Positions 24,117-33,454 of a stretch of 64,000 nt of DNA are shown in pieces (the first letter of the stretch is position 1; each line of letters begins with the position of its first letter). Below the pieces are notes generated by a model, which did not search any database, was not told the origin of the DNA, and saw nothing but the letters and a program-made list of their open reading frames with translations. Source of the stretch: Kolteria novifilia. Its GTDB lineage: Bacteria; Planctomycetota; Planctomycetia; Kolteriales; Kolteriaceae. The stretch covers positions 6,324,001 to 6,388,000 of the forward strand of contig CP036279.1 of NCBI GenBank assembly GCA_007748055.1. Direction: 5' to 3'. The translations under genes and the position numbers were made by a program.

Positions 24117-27017
24117 GTGACCTTTGGATTGATCGTCGCTATCGTTTGCACGTTCTCGGCGGAACCGTCGAGCAACGCCCCCGGGCCGCTCTCGCCGAGC
24201 GAGTCCCTCAAGCGTATTGAACATCCCGACAACATCGTGCTCGAGGTCGTCGCGTCGGAGCCCTTGGTCGTCGATCCGGTCGCCATGAGCTTCGATAAGC
24301 TCGGCCGACTCTACGTCGTCGAGTATCGCGACTACCCCAACGGCCCCAACGAAGGGGAACCGCCCCTCTCGCGGGTCAAGCTGCTCGAGGACACCGACGG
24401 CGACGGGATCATGGACCAGTCGCACATCTTCGCCGAGGATCTCTCCTTCGCGCAAGGCGTCCTAGCGTGGAACGACGGCGTCATCGTCACCGCCGCCCCG
24501 AACATCTGCTTCTTCAAGGACACCGACGGCGATCACCGCGCCGACGTCAAGCGGACACTGCTGACTGGCTTCAAGCCGGGTAACCCGCAACTGCGCACCG
24601 CCCACCCGCGTCGCGGCCTCGACAACTGGATCTACGTCACCAATGGACTCAGCGGCGGCGAGATTTCCAAACCGGGTTCGGCCGACAAGGGACTCGACAT
24701 CCGCGGCTTCGATCTTCGCTTCGATCCCAATAGCCTCGCGTTCGAGCGAACGACGGGGCGTGCCCAGTTCGGCAACACGTTCGACAACTGGGGACACCGC
24801 TTCTATTGCAGCAACCGCAACCCGATCCGCCACGCGGTTCTGCCGCACTACGCGGTCGAGCGGAACCCCTACGCGCTGCTTACCGACACCTCCACCGACG
24901 TGGCCCCCTTCGGCGGCGACGCCAAGGTCTACCCGATCGTGGCGACGAAGACGACCGCTGACACCCACGCCGGGACCAACACCGCCGCGTGCGGCGTGAC
25001 GTGCTATCGCGGCAGCGCGTTGGGCCCCAACTTCCTGGAAAACGTCTTCGTTTGCGAACCAACCGGGCACCTGGTCACCCGCTATCGTCTCGAACCCGAC
25101 GGACCGACCTTCAAGGCCTTCCGCACCGAGGAGCGGTCGGAGTTCCTCGCATCGGACGATCCCTGGTTCCGCCCCGTCAGCATGGCCAACGGCCCCGACG
25201 GCACCCTCTACCTGGCCGACATGTACCGCCAGGTGATCGAACATCCGCAGTTCATGCCCAAGGGGCTCGCGGAAACGCTCGATCTTCGCGCCGGCGAGGA
25301 CAAGGGGCGCATCTATCGCATCCGGGTCAAGGGGCGACCGTCGCTCGACTACACGCCACCCGCTTCCGATGACGAGATGCTGACACTGCTAACGTCTCCC
25401 AACGGCTGGCAGCGCGACCTCGCCCAGCGACTCATCGTCGACCAGCAGCGCACCGACTTGGTGCCGCGACTGCGTTCGATGCTGACCGCTCCGAGCGCCC
25501 TTGCCCGGGTCCACGCCCTCGGCGCGCTCGACGGCCTCGACAAAGTCAGCGTCAGCGATCTCGAGCGTCTGCTCGACGATCACGATCCTCGCGTCCAAGG
25601 CCAAGCGATCAAGCTCGCCGTCGGGGAACTCGAGGACCATCCTCGGCTACTCGCGAAGTTCATCGCCCTCACCACGTCGGATGATCCGAAGGTCCGCTTC
25701 GAGCTCATGCTCGCCCTGGGCGAAAGCGATCATCCCGGCCTGTTGCCGACCTTGACCGAACTGGCGGTTCGCGACGGCGACGATCCTTGGATGCGTCGTG
25801 CCCTGCTCACCTCGTGCGCGACGCGGTCGGCTCTCTTGCTGTCCCGACTCGTGGACCGTTCCGAGTTCAAGGTCGCCAAGGGAACCCGAGGCATGGACCT
25901 GATGCGGTCGCTCTCCCGCTCGGTCGGCGAACGGGGTGACCTCGACGAACTGCGTCTGCTCTTCGAGCTAATCGCCGAGAGTGACGACGCGGACGCCTGG
26001 TGGCAGACCGTCACGATCGACGGACTTGCCGAGGGCCTTCGCTACCACCGAGGGGGGTTGGGGCGAACGACTCTCGGTAAACTACTTCAGTCACCGCCGG
26101 AACCTCTTCAGGGTTCGGTCGAAAACATCCGCAAGATCCTCACCAGCGCCACCGACATCGCGAAGGATGAAAGCCGTCCCCAGCGCGATCGCATCGGCGC
26201 GGTGCGTCTGGTCGGGCATCTCTCCTTCGAGGAGGCGAGTCCCGTCTTCACGGCCCTGCTCAAGCCGAACCAGACCGGCGCCTTGGCGACGGCGACCATT
26301 GAATCGATGAAGACGCTGAACGATCCCCGCAGCCTACCCATTCTCGTCAACGCTTGGTCGACGCTTCTCCCCCCCCAACGTTCGGCGGCACTCGAACTCG
26401 CCTTCCGCCGGTCCGACACGACCAAGGGACTGCTTGAGGCGATGGACAGCGGCGATGTTCCGCGTGGCGTCGTCGGGCTTGAGCGACGTCGGTTGCTGCT
26501 GCGTCATCGCGACAAGGACATCAAGGCGCTCGCAGTGAAGGTCTTCGGTGGTGAGATCAGCGAGAACCGTCGCGAAGTCGTCGACAAGTACCTCCCCGCC
26601 CTCGGCAATCCGGGCGATCCCCATCACGGACAGCTTGTCTTTCGCAAACGCTGTTCGGTTTGTCACCGCATCGCGGGCGAGGGCCATATTGTCGGCCCCG
26701 ACATCAGCGACGTTCGCAACAAGACGCCGCAAACGCTCCTCTACGACATCCTCGATCCGAACCGAGCAGTCGATCCCCGCTACACCGACTACGTGATCGT
26801 CACCAACGATGGCAACGTCGTCAACGGCCTGCTCGCGGGAGAGACATCCGAGGCGATCGTCCTTCGCGGTGCCGAGGGGAAGGAGAACATTGTTCCTCGT
26901 GGTGACATCGAGGAGATGCGTGCGACCGGCAAGTCGATCATGCCCGAAGGTTTCGAGAAGGATCTTTCGGTCACCGACCTCGCCGACCTGATCGCGTTCC
27001 TTAAGAGCCGCAAGTAG
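24117..27017 (+). CDS. Secreted PVC-type dehydrogenase/HEAT/heme-binding protein
   Basis: 966 aa from GTG 24117 (GGAGG upstream). Short signal peptide. Residues ~30-430 form the beta-propeller of the Pirellula/Verrucomicrobium 'membrane-bound dehydrogenase' family (repeated DTDGDG, GLDNWIYVTNG, NGPDGTLYLADMYRQVIEHP). Residues ~440-830 are HEAT-like helical repeats. The C-terminus is the PVC heme domain with one CxxCH (CSVCHRI), VGPDISDVRNK and a distal Met loop (SIMPEGF). Presumably an exported quinoprotein- or sugar-dehydrogenase-like enzyme passing electrons to its own cytochrome. Same strand as the ceramidase-like gene, 102 bp downstream, so likely co-transcribed. Substrate unknown. Confidence 0.9.
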   Translation: MTFGLIVAIVCTFSAEPSSNAPGPLSPSESLKRIEHPDNIVLEVVASEPLVVDPVAMSFDKLGRLYVVEYRDYPNGPNEGEPPLSRVKLLEDTDGDGIMDQSHIFAEDLSFAQGVLAWNDGVIVTAAPNICFFKDTDGDHRADVKRTLLTGFKPGNPQLRTAHPRRGLDNWIYVTNGLSGGEISKPGSADKGLDIRGFDLRFDPNSLAFERTTGRAQFGNTFDNWGHRFYCSNRNPIRHAVLPHYAVERNPYALLTDTSTDVAPFGGDAKVYPIVATKTTADTHAGTNTAACGVTCYRGSALGPNFLENVFVCEPTGHLVTRYRLEPDGPTFKAFRTEERSEFLASDDPWFRPVSMANGPDGTLYLADMYRQVIEHPQFMPKGLAETLDLRAGEDKGRIYRIRVKGRPSLDYTPPASDDEMLTLLTSPNGWQRDLAQRLIVDQQRTDLVPRLRSMLTAPSALARVHALGALDGLDKVSVSDLERLLDDHDPRVQGQAIKLAVGELEDHPRLLAKFIALTTSDDPKVRFELMLALGESDHPGLLPTLTELAVRDGDDPWMRRALLTSCATRSALLLSRLVDRSEFKVAKGTRGMDLMRSLSRSVGERGDLDELRLLFELIAESDDADAWWQTVTIDGLAEGLRYHRGGLGRTTLGKLLQSPPEPLQGSVENIRKILTSATDIAKDESRPQRDRIGAVRLVGHLSFEEASPVFTALLKPNQTGALATATIESMKTLNDPRSLPILVNAWSTLLPPQRSAALELAFRRSDTTKGLLEAMDSGDVPRGVVGLERRRLLLRHRDKDIKALAVKVFGGEISENRREVVDKYLPALGNPGDPHHGQLVFRKRCSVCHRIAGEGHIVGPDISDVRNKTPQTLLYDILDPNRAVDPRYTDYVIVTNDGNVVNGLLAGETSEAIVLRGAEGKENIVPRGDIEEMRATGKSIMPEGFEKDLSVTDLADLIAFLKSRK

Positions 27018-27029
27018 GAAGCTCCTTTT

Positions 27030-27540
27030 GTCCCCCCTTGTCCAAGGGGGAGCGGTCGGAACGCCCATCGATATGGGGCAGCGGTCGGAATGCCCGTCGA
27101 TATGGGGGAGCAATCAAGCAGGGGTAGCCCCGGTTGCTTCGCTACTGATTTCCTGGGTACCCCCGGTTGCTTCGCTACCGGGGCCGACGCAGTCGGCTCG
27201 ATTCATTCTCGCCTTCGACAAGGGGGCGCAATCAAGCAGGGGTACCCCCGGTTGCTTCGCTACCGGGGCCGACGCAGTCGGCTAGAGGCCTCGCGGGAAC
27301 GTCGGTCAACGAGCGATGACCGCCACGAACGGCCATCGCGTTGCCAATAATCTCCGTTTCACCAGCGATCGAACGACGCAGTCGGCTAGAAGTCTCGTGG
27401 GAATGGCGGTCAGGGAGCGATGACCGCCACGAACGACAATCGTTGCCAACAAACTCCGTTTCACCAGCGATCGAACCTCGGACCGAGACCTCCAGCGGCT
27501 TCGCCGCACCGGTAGCACAGCAACCGGTGCTACCCAAGAG
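27030..27540. repeat. Family 2 palindromic repeats (two to three partial copies)
   Basis: Landmark hairpin GCCGAC-GCA-GTCGGC at about 27183 and 27268, with a truncated copy near 27368. Other family 2 modules: CCCCGGTTGCTTCGCTACCG, CACCGGT/ACCGGTG, CCCTTGTCCAAGGG. The segment with two CATCGATATGGGG-like blocks (27065-27110) recurs at 32410-32455 and, in inverse orientation, near 53790. No gene. Confidence 0.85.
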
Positions 27541-27560
27541 AAGTCAGCGAAGGGCCCCTC

Positions 27561-27595
27561 CTTTTGCTGATCGCCACCCGCGAACTTGGTACACT
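27561..27595 (+). promoter_or_regulatory. Conserved upstream element of the first tandem sulfatase
   Basis: CTTTTGCTGATC ... CGAACTTGGTACACTC. The same element with a few changes is at 29429-29464 before the second sulfatase, with TACACT 74-75 nt before the start codon in both. TACACT could be a -10 hexamer; no good -35 at 17 nt. Conservation may only reflect the recent duplication. Confidence 0.35.
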
Positions 27596-27668
27596 CTCCT
27601 CGGGCCTCGACAAAACGCCGCAAGCATCAACCTTGCGCACCAAAGCTCATTCCCAGGAGACACTCCTC

Positions 27669-29090
27669 ATGGCGAGCCTGCTCGCTCTTTGCTTGGCGAC
27701 CATGACCGTTGCCGCCGAGCCACCCAACATCCTCTTCGTGCTCACCGACGATCAAGCCCCCTGGGCTCTCGGCGCCTCGGGCTACGACCAAGCCAAGACG
27801 CCCAACATGGACCGCCTCTTCTCGCAAGGCGCTCACCTGACCAACGCGTTTGTTGTTACCCCTGTCTGTAGCCCGTCACGGGCGGCGCTCATGACGGGAC
27901 GCTACGGGACCGAACTCGGCATCACCGACTGGCTCCATTCCAGCAAGGAACCCAACGCAGGCCTCGATCCCAAGACGATCGCCTGGCCCGAAGTGCTCGC
28001 CAAGCACGGCTACACCAACGCCCTGATCGGCAAGTGGCATCTGGGGATGCTCGAAAAGTTCCATCCCACCGAGATGGGCTTCCACCACTTCTTCGGGTTC
28101 CGCGGCGGCGGCAACTCGCCGAGCAACCCAAAGCTTGAGAAGGAGGGGATCGTCGAGAAGTTCGAGGGACTGACGACCGACATCCTGACCGATCACGCCA
28201 TCGAGTTTCTCAAGGAGAACAAAAAGCGTCCGTTCCTAGTCTCAGTCCACTACCGCGCCCCGCACGCCCGGTGGCTGCCGGTCGCCGACGAGGACTGGGC
28301 CCCCTACGAGAAGATGGACCCGAAGATCCCTAACCCCGACTACCCGAATCTCAACACGCCGCGTGTGAAGAAGATGACCCGCGAGTATCTCGCGAGTGTT
28401 CGCGGCGTCGATCGCAATCTCGGACGCCTGCTCACGACGCTCGACGAACTCGATCTCGAGGATAACACCGTCGTGATCTTCACCAGCGATCATGGCTACA
28501 ACATGGGCCACAACGGAATCTGGCATAAGGGCAACGGCCACTGGGTGCTGACGAAGAATCCCAAGCCGACGCCCAACGTCCCCGCCGGCCAACGCCCCAA
28601 CATGTACGACCATTCGATCCGCGTTCCGGCCGCGGTCCGTTGGCCTGGCAAGATCAAGCCGGGCACCGTCGTGACCGAAACGATCTCCAACCTCGATTGG
28701 TATCCGACCATTCTCGCGATGGCGGGAGTTCCCGTTCCCAAGGAGGCCGGCGTTCGCGGGCACAACTTCCTGCCACTATTGGAAGGCAAGAGCATCCCGT
28801 GGGACAACAACTTCTATGCCGAGTACAGCACCAAGCATCAATCGAAAACCGACATGCGGATGTACCGTACCCCGGAATGGAAGCTGGTGCGTGACTTCAA
28901 GAACGCCGGACGGGATGAGCTCTACCACCTCAAGAACGACGCCGACGAGGCTCACAACCTCATCAACAGTTCGGACGAGAAGGTCAAAGGCGTCATCGAC
29001 AAGCTCGACCAGAAGATCCGCGCGAAGATGAAAGAACTCAACGACCCGGTGTTGCGCAGCGCGAGTTCGTCGTCATCAGCGGGCCAGTAG
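27669..29090 (+). CDS. Secreted sulfatase (arylsulfatase-like), tandem copy 1
   Basis: 473 aa from ATG 27669 (AGGAG about 9 nt upstream); a longer frame upstream runs into repeat sequence. Short signal peptide (LLALCLATMTVAA). Catalytic signature CSPSRAALMTGRYG with Cys67 as formylglycine precursor; metal site LFVLTDDQAP; IGKWHLGM; IFTSDHGYNMGHNGIWHKGN. Member of the S1 sulfatases acting on sulfated polysaccharides, probably in the periplasm. The next gene is a paralogue of the same length with most residues identical, so this is a tandem duplication. C-terminal tail Ser-rich (SSSSSAGQ). Confidence 0.93.
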   Translation: MASLLALCLATMTVAAEPPNILFVLTDDQAPWALGASGYDQAKTPNMDRLFSQGAHLTNAFVVTPVCSPSRAALMTGRYGTELGITDWLHSSKEPNAGLDPKTIAWPEVLAKHGYTNALIGKWHLGMLEKFHPTEMGFHHFFGFRGGGNSPSNPKLEKEGIVEKFEGLTTDILTDHAIEFLKENKKRPFLVSVHYRAPHARWLPVADEDWAPYEKMDPKIPNPDYPNLNTPRVKKMTREYLASVRGVDRNLGRLLTTLDELDLEDNTVVIFTSDHGYNMGHNGIWHKGNGHWVLTKNPKPTPNVPAGQRPNMYDHSIRVPAAVRWPGKIKPGTVVTETISNLDWYPTILAMAGVPVPKEAGVRGHNFLPLLEGKSIPWDNNFYAEYSTKHQSKTDMRMYRTPEWKLVRDFKNAGRDELYHLKNDADEAHNLINSSDEKVKGVIDKLDQKIRAKMKELNDPVLRSASSSSSAGQ

Positions 29091-29229
29091 GGATGGAAGG
29101 GTAGGCAGGGGCGACGAGCCCCAGCTTTGGGGGCCCTCTGGTTGATTCAACCTGGGCGTGCGAAGCACGTAAGAGGTTTCGGGTAAAACCTCCATCTGGC
29201 GACAAACACACGTTGTCGGCATTCCTCCA

Positions 29230-29400
29230 CTGCCCATGACCTGCGCCGCACCAGTAGCACAGCAACCGGTGCTACCCAAGAGGAGAAAGAAGAAGAGACC
29301 CCCACTAACTCCCCCTTGGACAAGGGGGAGCAATTTGACTTGCCCCTTGGACAAGGGGGAGCAATCTGACTTGCCCCTTGGACAAGGGGGAGCAACGCGT
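29230..29400. repeat. Partial family 2 repeat and triple CTTGGACAAGGGGGAGCAA unit
   Basis: A half copy of family 2 (GTAGCACAGCAACCGGTGCT at about 29253) is followed by three copies of a CCTTGGACAAGGGGGAGCAA unit at about 29313-29394. The segment ACTAACTCCCCCTTGGACAA also occurs at about 41427 between nusG and rplK. It lies at the boundary of the duplicated sulfatase unit. Confidence 0.8.
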
Positions 29401-29537
29401 TGCTCCCACGATCATCTCCTCTCCCCTCCTTTTGCTGATCACCTCCGGCGACTTTGGTACACTCGCTCACGTTTCACCCAATGGCCGCCTCCTTCTTGCC
29501 GGTGGCCGCGAACTCTCTGTTTCAGGAGATTGCTCCC

Positions 29538-30959
29538 ATGGCGAGTATGCTCGCGCTCTGGTTGGCCTCGGTCACGATCGCCGCCGAGCAACCCAACATC
29601 GTCTTCGTCCTCACCGACGATCAGGCCCCGTGGGCCCTCGGCGCCTCGGGCTACGACCAAGCCAAGACCCCCAACCTCGATCGGCTCTTCTCCGAGGGAG
29701 CCCACCTGACCAACGCCTTCGTCGTCACCCCCGTTTGCAGCCCGTCGCGAGCGGCCCTGATGACCGGACGCTACGGAACTGAACTCGGCATCACCGAGTG
29801 GCTCCATCCGACCAAGGATGCCAAGAAGGGACTCGACCCCGAAACGATCTGTTGGCCCGAAGTCCTCGCCGAGCATGGCTACACCAACGCCTTGATCGGC
29901 AAGTGGCATCTCGGCCTGCTCGACAAGTTTCATCCGACGCGAATGGGCTTCGAGCACTTCTTCGGTTTCCGGGCGGGGGGGACTAGGCCGAAAGACCCTC
30001 CCTTGGAGAAGGATGGAGTCGTCCAGAAGTTCGAGGGACTAACCACGGACATCCTGACCGATCACGCGATTGAGTTTCTCAAGGAGAATCAGAAGCGCCC
30101 GTTCCTCCTCTCGGTTCACTACCGCGCTCCCCATCGGAAATGGCTGCCGGTCGCCGACGAGGACTGGGCCCCCTTCGAGAACATGGACCCCAAAATCCCA
30201 AACCCGGACTATCCCAAGTTGGACGTGCCCAAAGTGAAGAACGCGACGCGGGAATATCTCGCCAGCGTTCGCGGCGTCGATCGCAATCTCGGCCGGCTCC
30301 TGCGGACACTCGACGAACTTGAGCTGAGCGACAACACGGTCGTCATCTTCACCAGCGACCATGGCTACAACATGGGCCACAACGGCATGTGGATGAAAGG
30401 CAACGGCCATTGGATCTTGACCGATCCGCCCGCCGGAACGACGAACGTTCCCAAGGGCCAGCGGCCGAACATGTACGACAACTCGCTCCGCGTTCCCGCA
30501 GCGGTGCGTTGGCCGGCCAAGATCAAGCCGGGCACCGTCATCACCGAGACGATCTCGAACCTCGACTGGTATCCGACGATCCTCGCGATGGCGGGCGTTC
30601 CGGTCCCCAAGGAGGCCGGCGCTCGCGGGCACAACTTCCTGCCGCTACTGGAGGGAGAAGTGATCCCTTGGGACAACGACTTCTATGCCGAGTACAGCAC
30701 CAGCCACCAGACGCGCACCGACATGCGGGCCTATCGGACGCCGGAGTGGAAGCTCATTCGCGACTTCAACAACGCCGGGCGGGACGAACTCTATGACCTC
30801 AAGAGCGACGCCGCCGAGGCCCACAACCTCATCGACAGCTCCGATGAGAAGGTGAAAGGCGTCATCGACAAGCTCGACCAGAAGATCCGAACGAAGATGA
30901 AGGAGATCAACGACCCGGTGTTGTCGAGCACCGGTTCCTCATCATCGGCAAGCCAGTAG
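29538..30959 (+). CDS. Secreted sulfatase (arylsulfatase-like), tandem copy 2
   Basis: 473 aa from ATG 29538 (CAGGAGA upstream), exactly as long as copy 1 and alignable without gaps over the signal peptide, CSPSRAALMTGRYG (Cys67), GKWHLGLLDKFHPT, SDHGYNMGHNGMW and the Ser-rich tail. Differences are scattered (e.g. EKDGVVQKF versus EKEGIVEKF), many of them conservative, so both copies look functional and under selection. Period of the duplication is 1869 bp and includes the upstream element. Likely role and location as for copy 1; a difference in substrate is possible but not visible. Confidence 0.93.
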   Translation: MASMLALWLASVTIAAEQPNIVFVLTDDQAPWALGASGYDQAKTPNLDRLFSEGAHLTNAFVVTPVCSPSRAALMTGRYGTELGITEWLHPTKDAKKGLDPETICWPEVLAEHGYTNALIGKWHLGLLDKFHPTRMGFEHFFGFRAGGTRPKDPPLEKDGVVQKFEGLTTDILTDHAIEFLKENQKRPFLLSVHYRAPHRKWLPVADEDWAPFENMDPKIPNPDYPKLDVPKVKNATREYLASVRGVDRNLGRLLRTLDELELSDNTVVIFTSDHGYNMGHNGMWMKGNGHWILTDPPAGTTNVPKGQRPNMYDNSLRVPAAVRWPAKIKPGTVITETISNLDWYPTILAMAGVPVPKEAGARGHNFLPLLEGEVIPWDNDFYAEYSTSHQTRTDMRAYRTPEWKLIRDFNNAGRDELYDLKSDAAEAHNLIDSSDEKVKGVIDKLDQKIRTKMKEINDPVLSSTGSSSSASQ

Positions 30960-31027
30960 CCACCACAAGGGTGGCCTCTCTTTGGCCTCCTTTGGCCAAG
31001 GGGGGATCAAGGCAGCGTCGGTCTTGG

Positions 31028-32736
31028 CGCACCCCCGGTTGCTTCGCTACTAGCTTTCCTGGGTACCCCCGGTTGCTCCGCTACTGAACTTTCTTGGGTA
31101 CCCCCGGTTGCTCCGCTACTGATTTTTCTTGGGTACCCCCGGTTGCTCCGCTACCGGGGCCGACGCAGTCGGCTCGAAGTCTCGCGGGAACGTCGGTCAA
31201 CGAGCGATGATCGCCACGAACGACAATCGTTGCCAATAAACTCCGTTTCACCAGCGATCGAACCTCGGACCGAGAATTCCGACGGCTTCGCCGCACCGGT
31301 AGCGAAGCAACCGGTGCTACCCCTTGAGAAGAGCCCCCCTCCTTCTCCCCCTTGGACAAGGGGAAGCGGCGAGAGTATTCCTTGGACAAGGGCGAGCAAT
31401 CAGGCAGGCGTACCCCCGGTTGCTCCGCTACTGATTTTTCCTGGGTACCCCCGGTTGCTCCGCTACTGATTTTTCCTGGGTACCCCCGGTTGCTCCGCTA
31501 CTGATTGTTCTTGGGTACCCCCGGTTGCTGTGCTACCGGGGCCGACGCAGTCGGCTCGAAGTCTCATGGGGACGTCGGTCAACGAGCGATGACCGCCACG
31601 AACGACAGTCGTTGCCAATAAACTCCGTTTCACCAGCGATCGAACCTCGGACCGAGAATTCCGACGGCTTCGCCGCACCGGTAGCGAAGCAACCGGTGCT
31701 ACCCCTTGAGAAGAGCCCCCCTCCTTCTCCCCCTTGGACAAGGGGAAGCGGCGAGAGTATTCCTTGGACAAGGGCGAGCAATCAGGCAGGCGTACCCCCG
31801 GTTGCTTCGCTACTGATTTCCTGGGTACCCCCGGTTGCTCCGCTACCGGGGCCGACGCAGTCGGCTCGAAGTCTCATGGGGACGTCGGTCAACGAGCGAT
31901 GACCGCCACGAACGACAATCGTTGCCAATAATCTCCGTTTCACCAGCGATCGAACCTCGGACCGAGAATTCCGACGGCTTCGCCGCACCGGTAGCGAAGC
32001 AACCGGTGCTACCCCTTGAGAAGAGACCCCCTCCTTCTCCCCCTTGGACCACGGGGAGCGGTGAAAGTATTCCTTGGACAAGGGGGAGCAATCAGGCAGG
32101 CGTACCCTCGGTTGCTTCGCTACTGATTTCCTGGGTACCCCCGGTTGCTTCGCTACCGGGGCCGACGCAGTCGGCTAGAGGCCTCGTGGGAATGGCGGTC
32201 AGGGAGCGATGACCGCCACGAACGACAATCGTTGCCAATAATCTCCGTTTCACCAGCGATCGAACCTCGGACCGAGACTTCCGGCGGCTTCGCCGCACCG
32301 GTAGCACAGCAACCGGTGCTACCCCTTGAGATGAGCCCCCCTCCTTCTCCCCCTTGGACAAGGGGGAGCGGTAAGAGTATTCCTTGGACCAGGGGGAGCG
32401 GTCGGAACGCCCATCGATATGGGGCAGCGGTCGGAATGCCCGTCGATATGGGGGAGCAATCAAGCAGGGGTACCCCCGGTTGCTTCGCTACCGGGGCCGA
32501 CGCAGTCGGCTAGAGGCCTCGTGGGAATGGCGGTCAGGGAGCGATGACCGCCACGAACGGCCATCGTTGCCAATAATCTCCGTTTCACCAGCGATCGAAC
32601 CTCGGACCGAGAATTCCGACGGCTTCGCCGCACCGGTAGCGAAGCAACCGGTGCTACCCCTTGAGAAGAGCCCCCCTCCTTCTCCCCCTTGGACAAGGGG
32701 AAGCGGTAAGAGTATTCCTTGGACAAGGGGGAGCAT
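31028..32736. repeat. Family 2 palindromic repeat array (five main copies, ~310-bp period)
   Basis: Main landmark GGGGCCGACGCAGTCGGCT at 31156, 31538, 31848, 32158 and 32493 (spacing 382, 310, 310, 335). Each ~310-bp unit is a chain of hairpins: CCCCGGT...ACCGGGG, GCCGAC/GTCGGC, CGGTCA...TGACCG, AACGA...TCGTT, CTCGG-A-CCGAG, CACCGGT...ACCGGTG and CCCCTTGGACAAGGGG. A ~36-nt subunit (GTACCCCCGGTTGCTCCGCT plus AT-rich spacer) is itself repeated 4, 4, 2 and 2 times in successive units. Long open frames on both strands are repeat translations. No gene seen. Confidence 0.92.
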
Positions 32737-32744
32737 ATGAGGCT

Positions 32745-33236
32745 CTACGCTTCGAGGTCGTTCTCGGTGAGAACGATAAAGCCGTTGGAATCGAGGACGT
32801 TCGAGGCTTGCTCGTGGTCGTCGACCTTGAAGGCGAGCGCCGGCCGGCCATAGGGGCGGACCGTCATCGGGAAACAGTACTGGATGTTGATCTCGGCTTG
32901 AAGAAGAGTCGAGCAAATCGCCAACGTCGGCTGCGGGCGATTGGGAAGCTCGACCACGAGTAGGTCGACCTCCGTGAAGGCATAGCCATCCTGCTCGAGG
33001 AGTTCGAATGCCCGTTCCGGATGGGTCACCACGAGACGGATGATCGCACACTCGGCCGAATCGGAGACGGAGAGAGCACAAACGCGGAGCCGATGCGTCT
33101 CAATGAGCCGCACCAGGTTCTGAAGAGCCCCGACCTTGTTCGGAGAGAAAATAGAGAACTGACGAATACTGGGATAGTCGCGATCGCGACCCGTGCGCAG
33201 TTCGTTGGTGGTCCCTTCCCCGATACTCCCGCCCAT
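32745..33236 (-). CDS. Tandem ACT-domain protein
   Basis: 163 aa; GGAAAGGA just upstream of ATG 33236. Two ACT-like halves: FSIFSPNKVGALQNLVRLIETHRL at ~28-51 and PQPTLAICSTLLQAEINIQYCF at ~101-122. ACT domains bind amino acids or other small ligands and regulate enzymes; stand-alone tandem ACT proteins occur in several phyla, including planctomycetes. No catalytic domain. Its stop codon lies 9 bp from the family 2 repeat array. Same strand as RNase PH upstream, 220 bp apart. Ligand unknown. Confidence 0.8.
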   Translation of the reverse strand: MGGSIGEGTTNELRTGRDRDYPSIRQFSIFSPNKVGALQNLVRLIETHRLRVCALSVSDSAECAIIRLVVTHPERAFELLEQDGYAFTEVDLLVVELPNRPQPTLAICSTLLQAEINIQYCFPMTVRPYGRPALAFKVDDHEQASNVLDSNGFIVLTENDLEA

Positions 33237-33454
33237 GGAGTTCCTTTCCGCAAGCCGGCTTACTGCTCGACTGTCACTCTCGCCCTTGCTCGCTCAAGCC
33301 GGAGCGTCATTTCCGGCTTCCCGATACCCCGACTTGCCCAACTCGGCTCAACCGGGCCACCCGTTCGCGGAGTGTGACAGTCCCATGTGGTTGTAACGGT
33401 AATAAAAACAACTGGTTCCGTCAACGCAAGCTAGCCGCCAGCCAGCGTCATGGT

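Noticed and set aside
31143-32740. Overlapping 80-125-codon frames in the family 2 arrays (also 53.8-54.9 kb)
   Set aside because: Repeat translations; different frames and strands are equally open and start inside hairpins.
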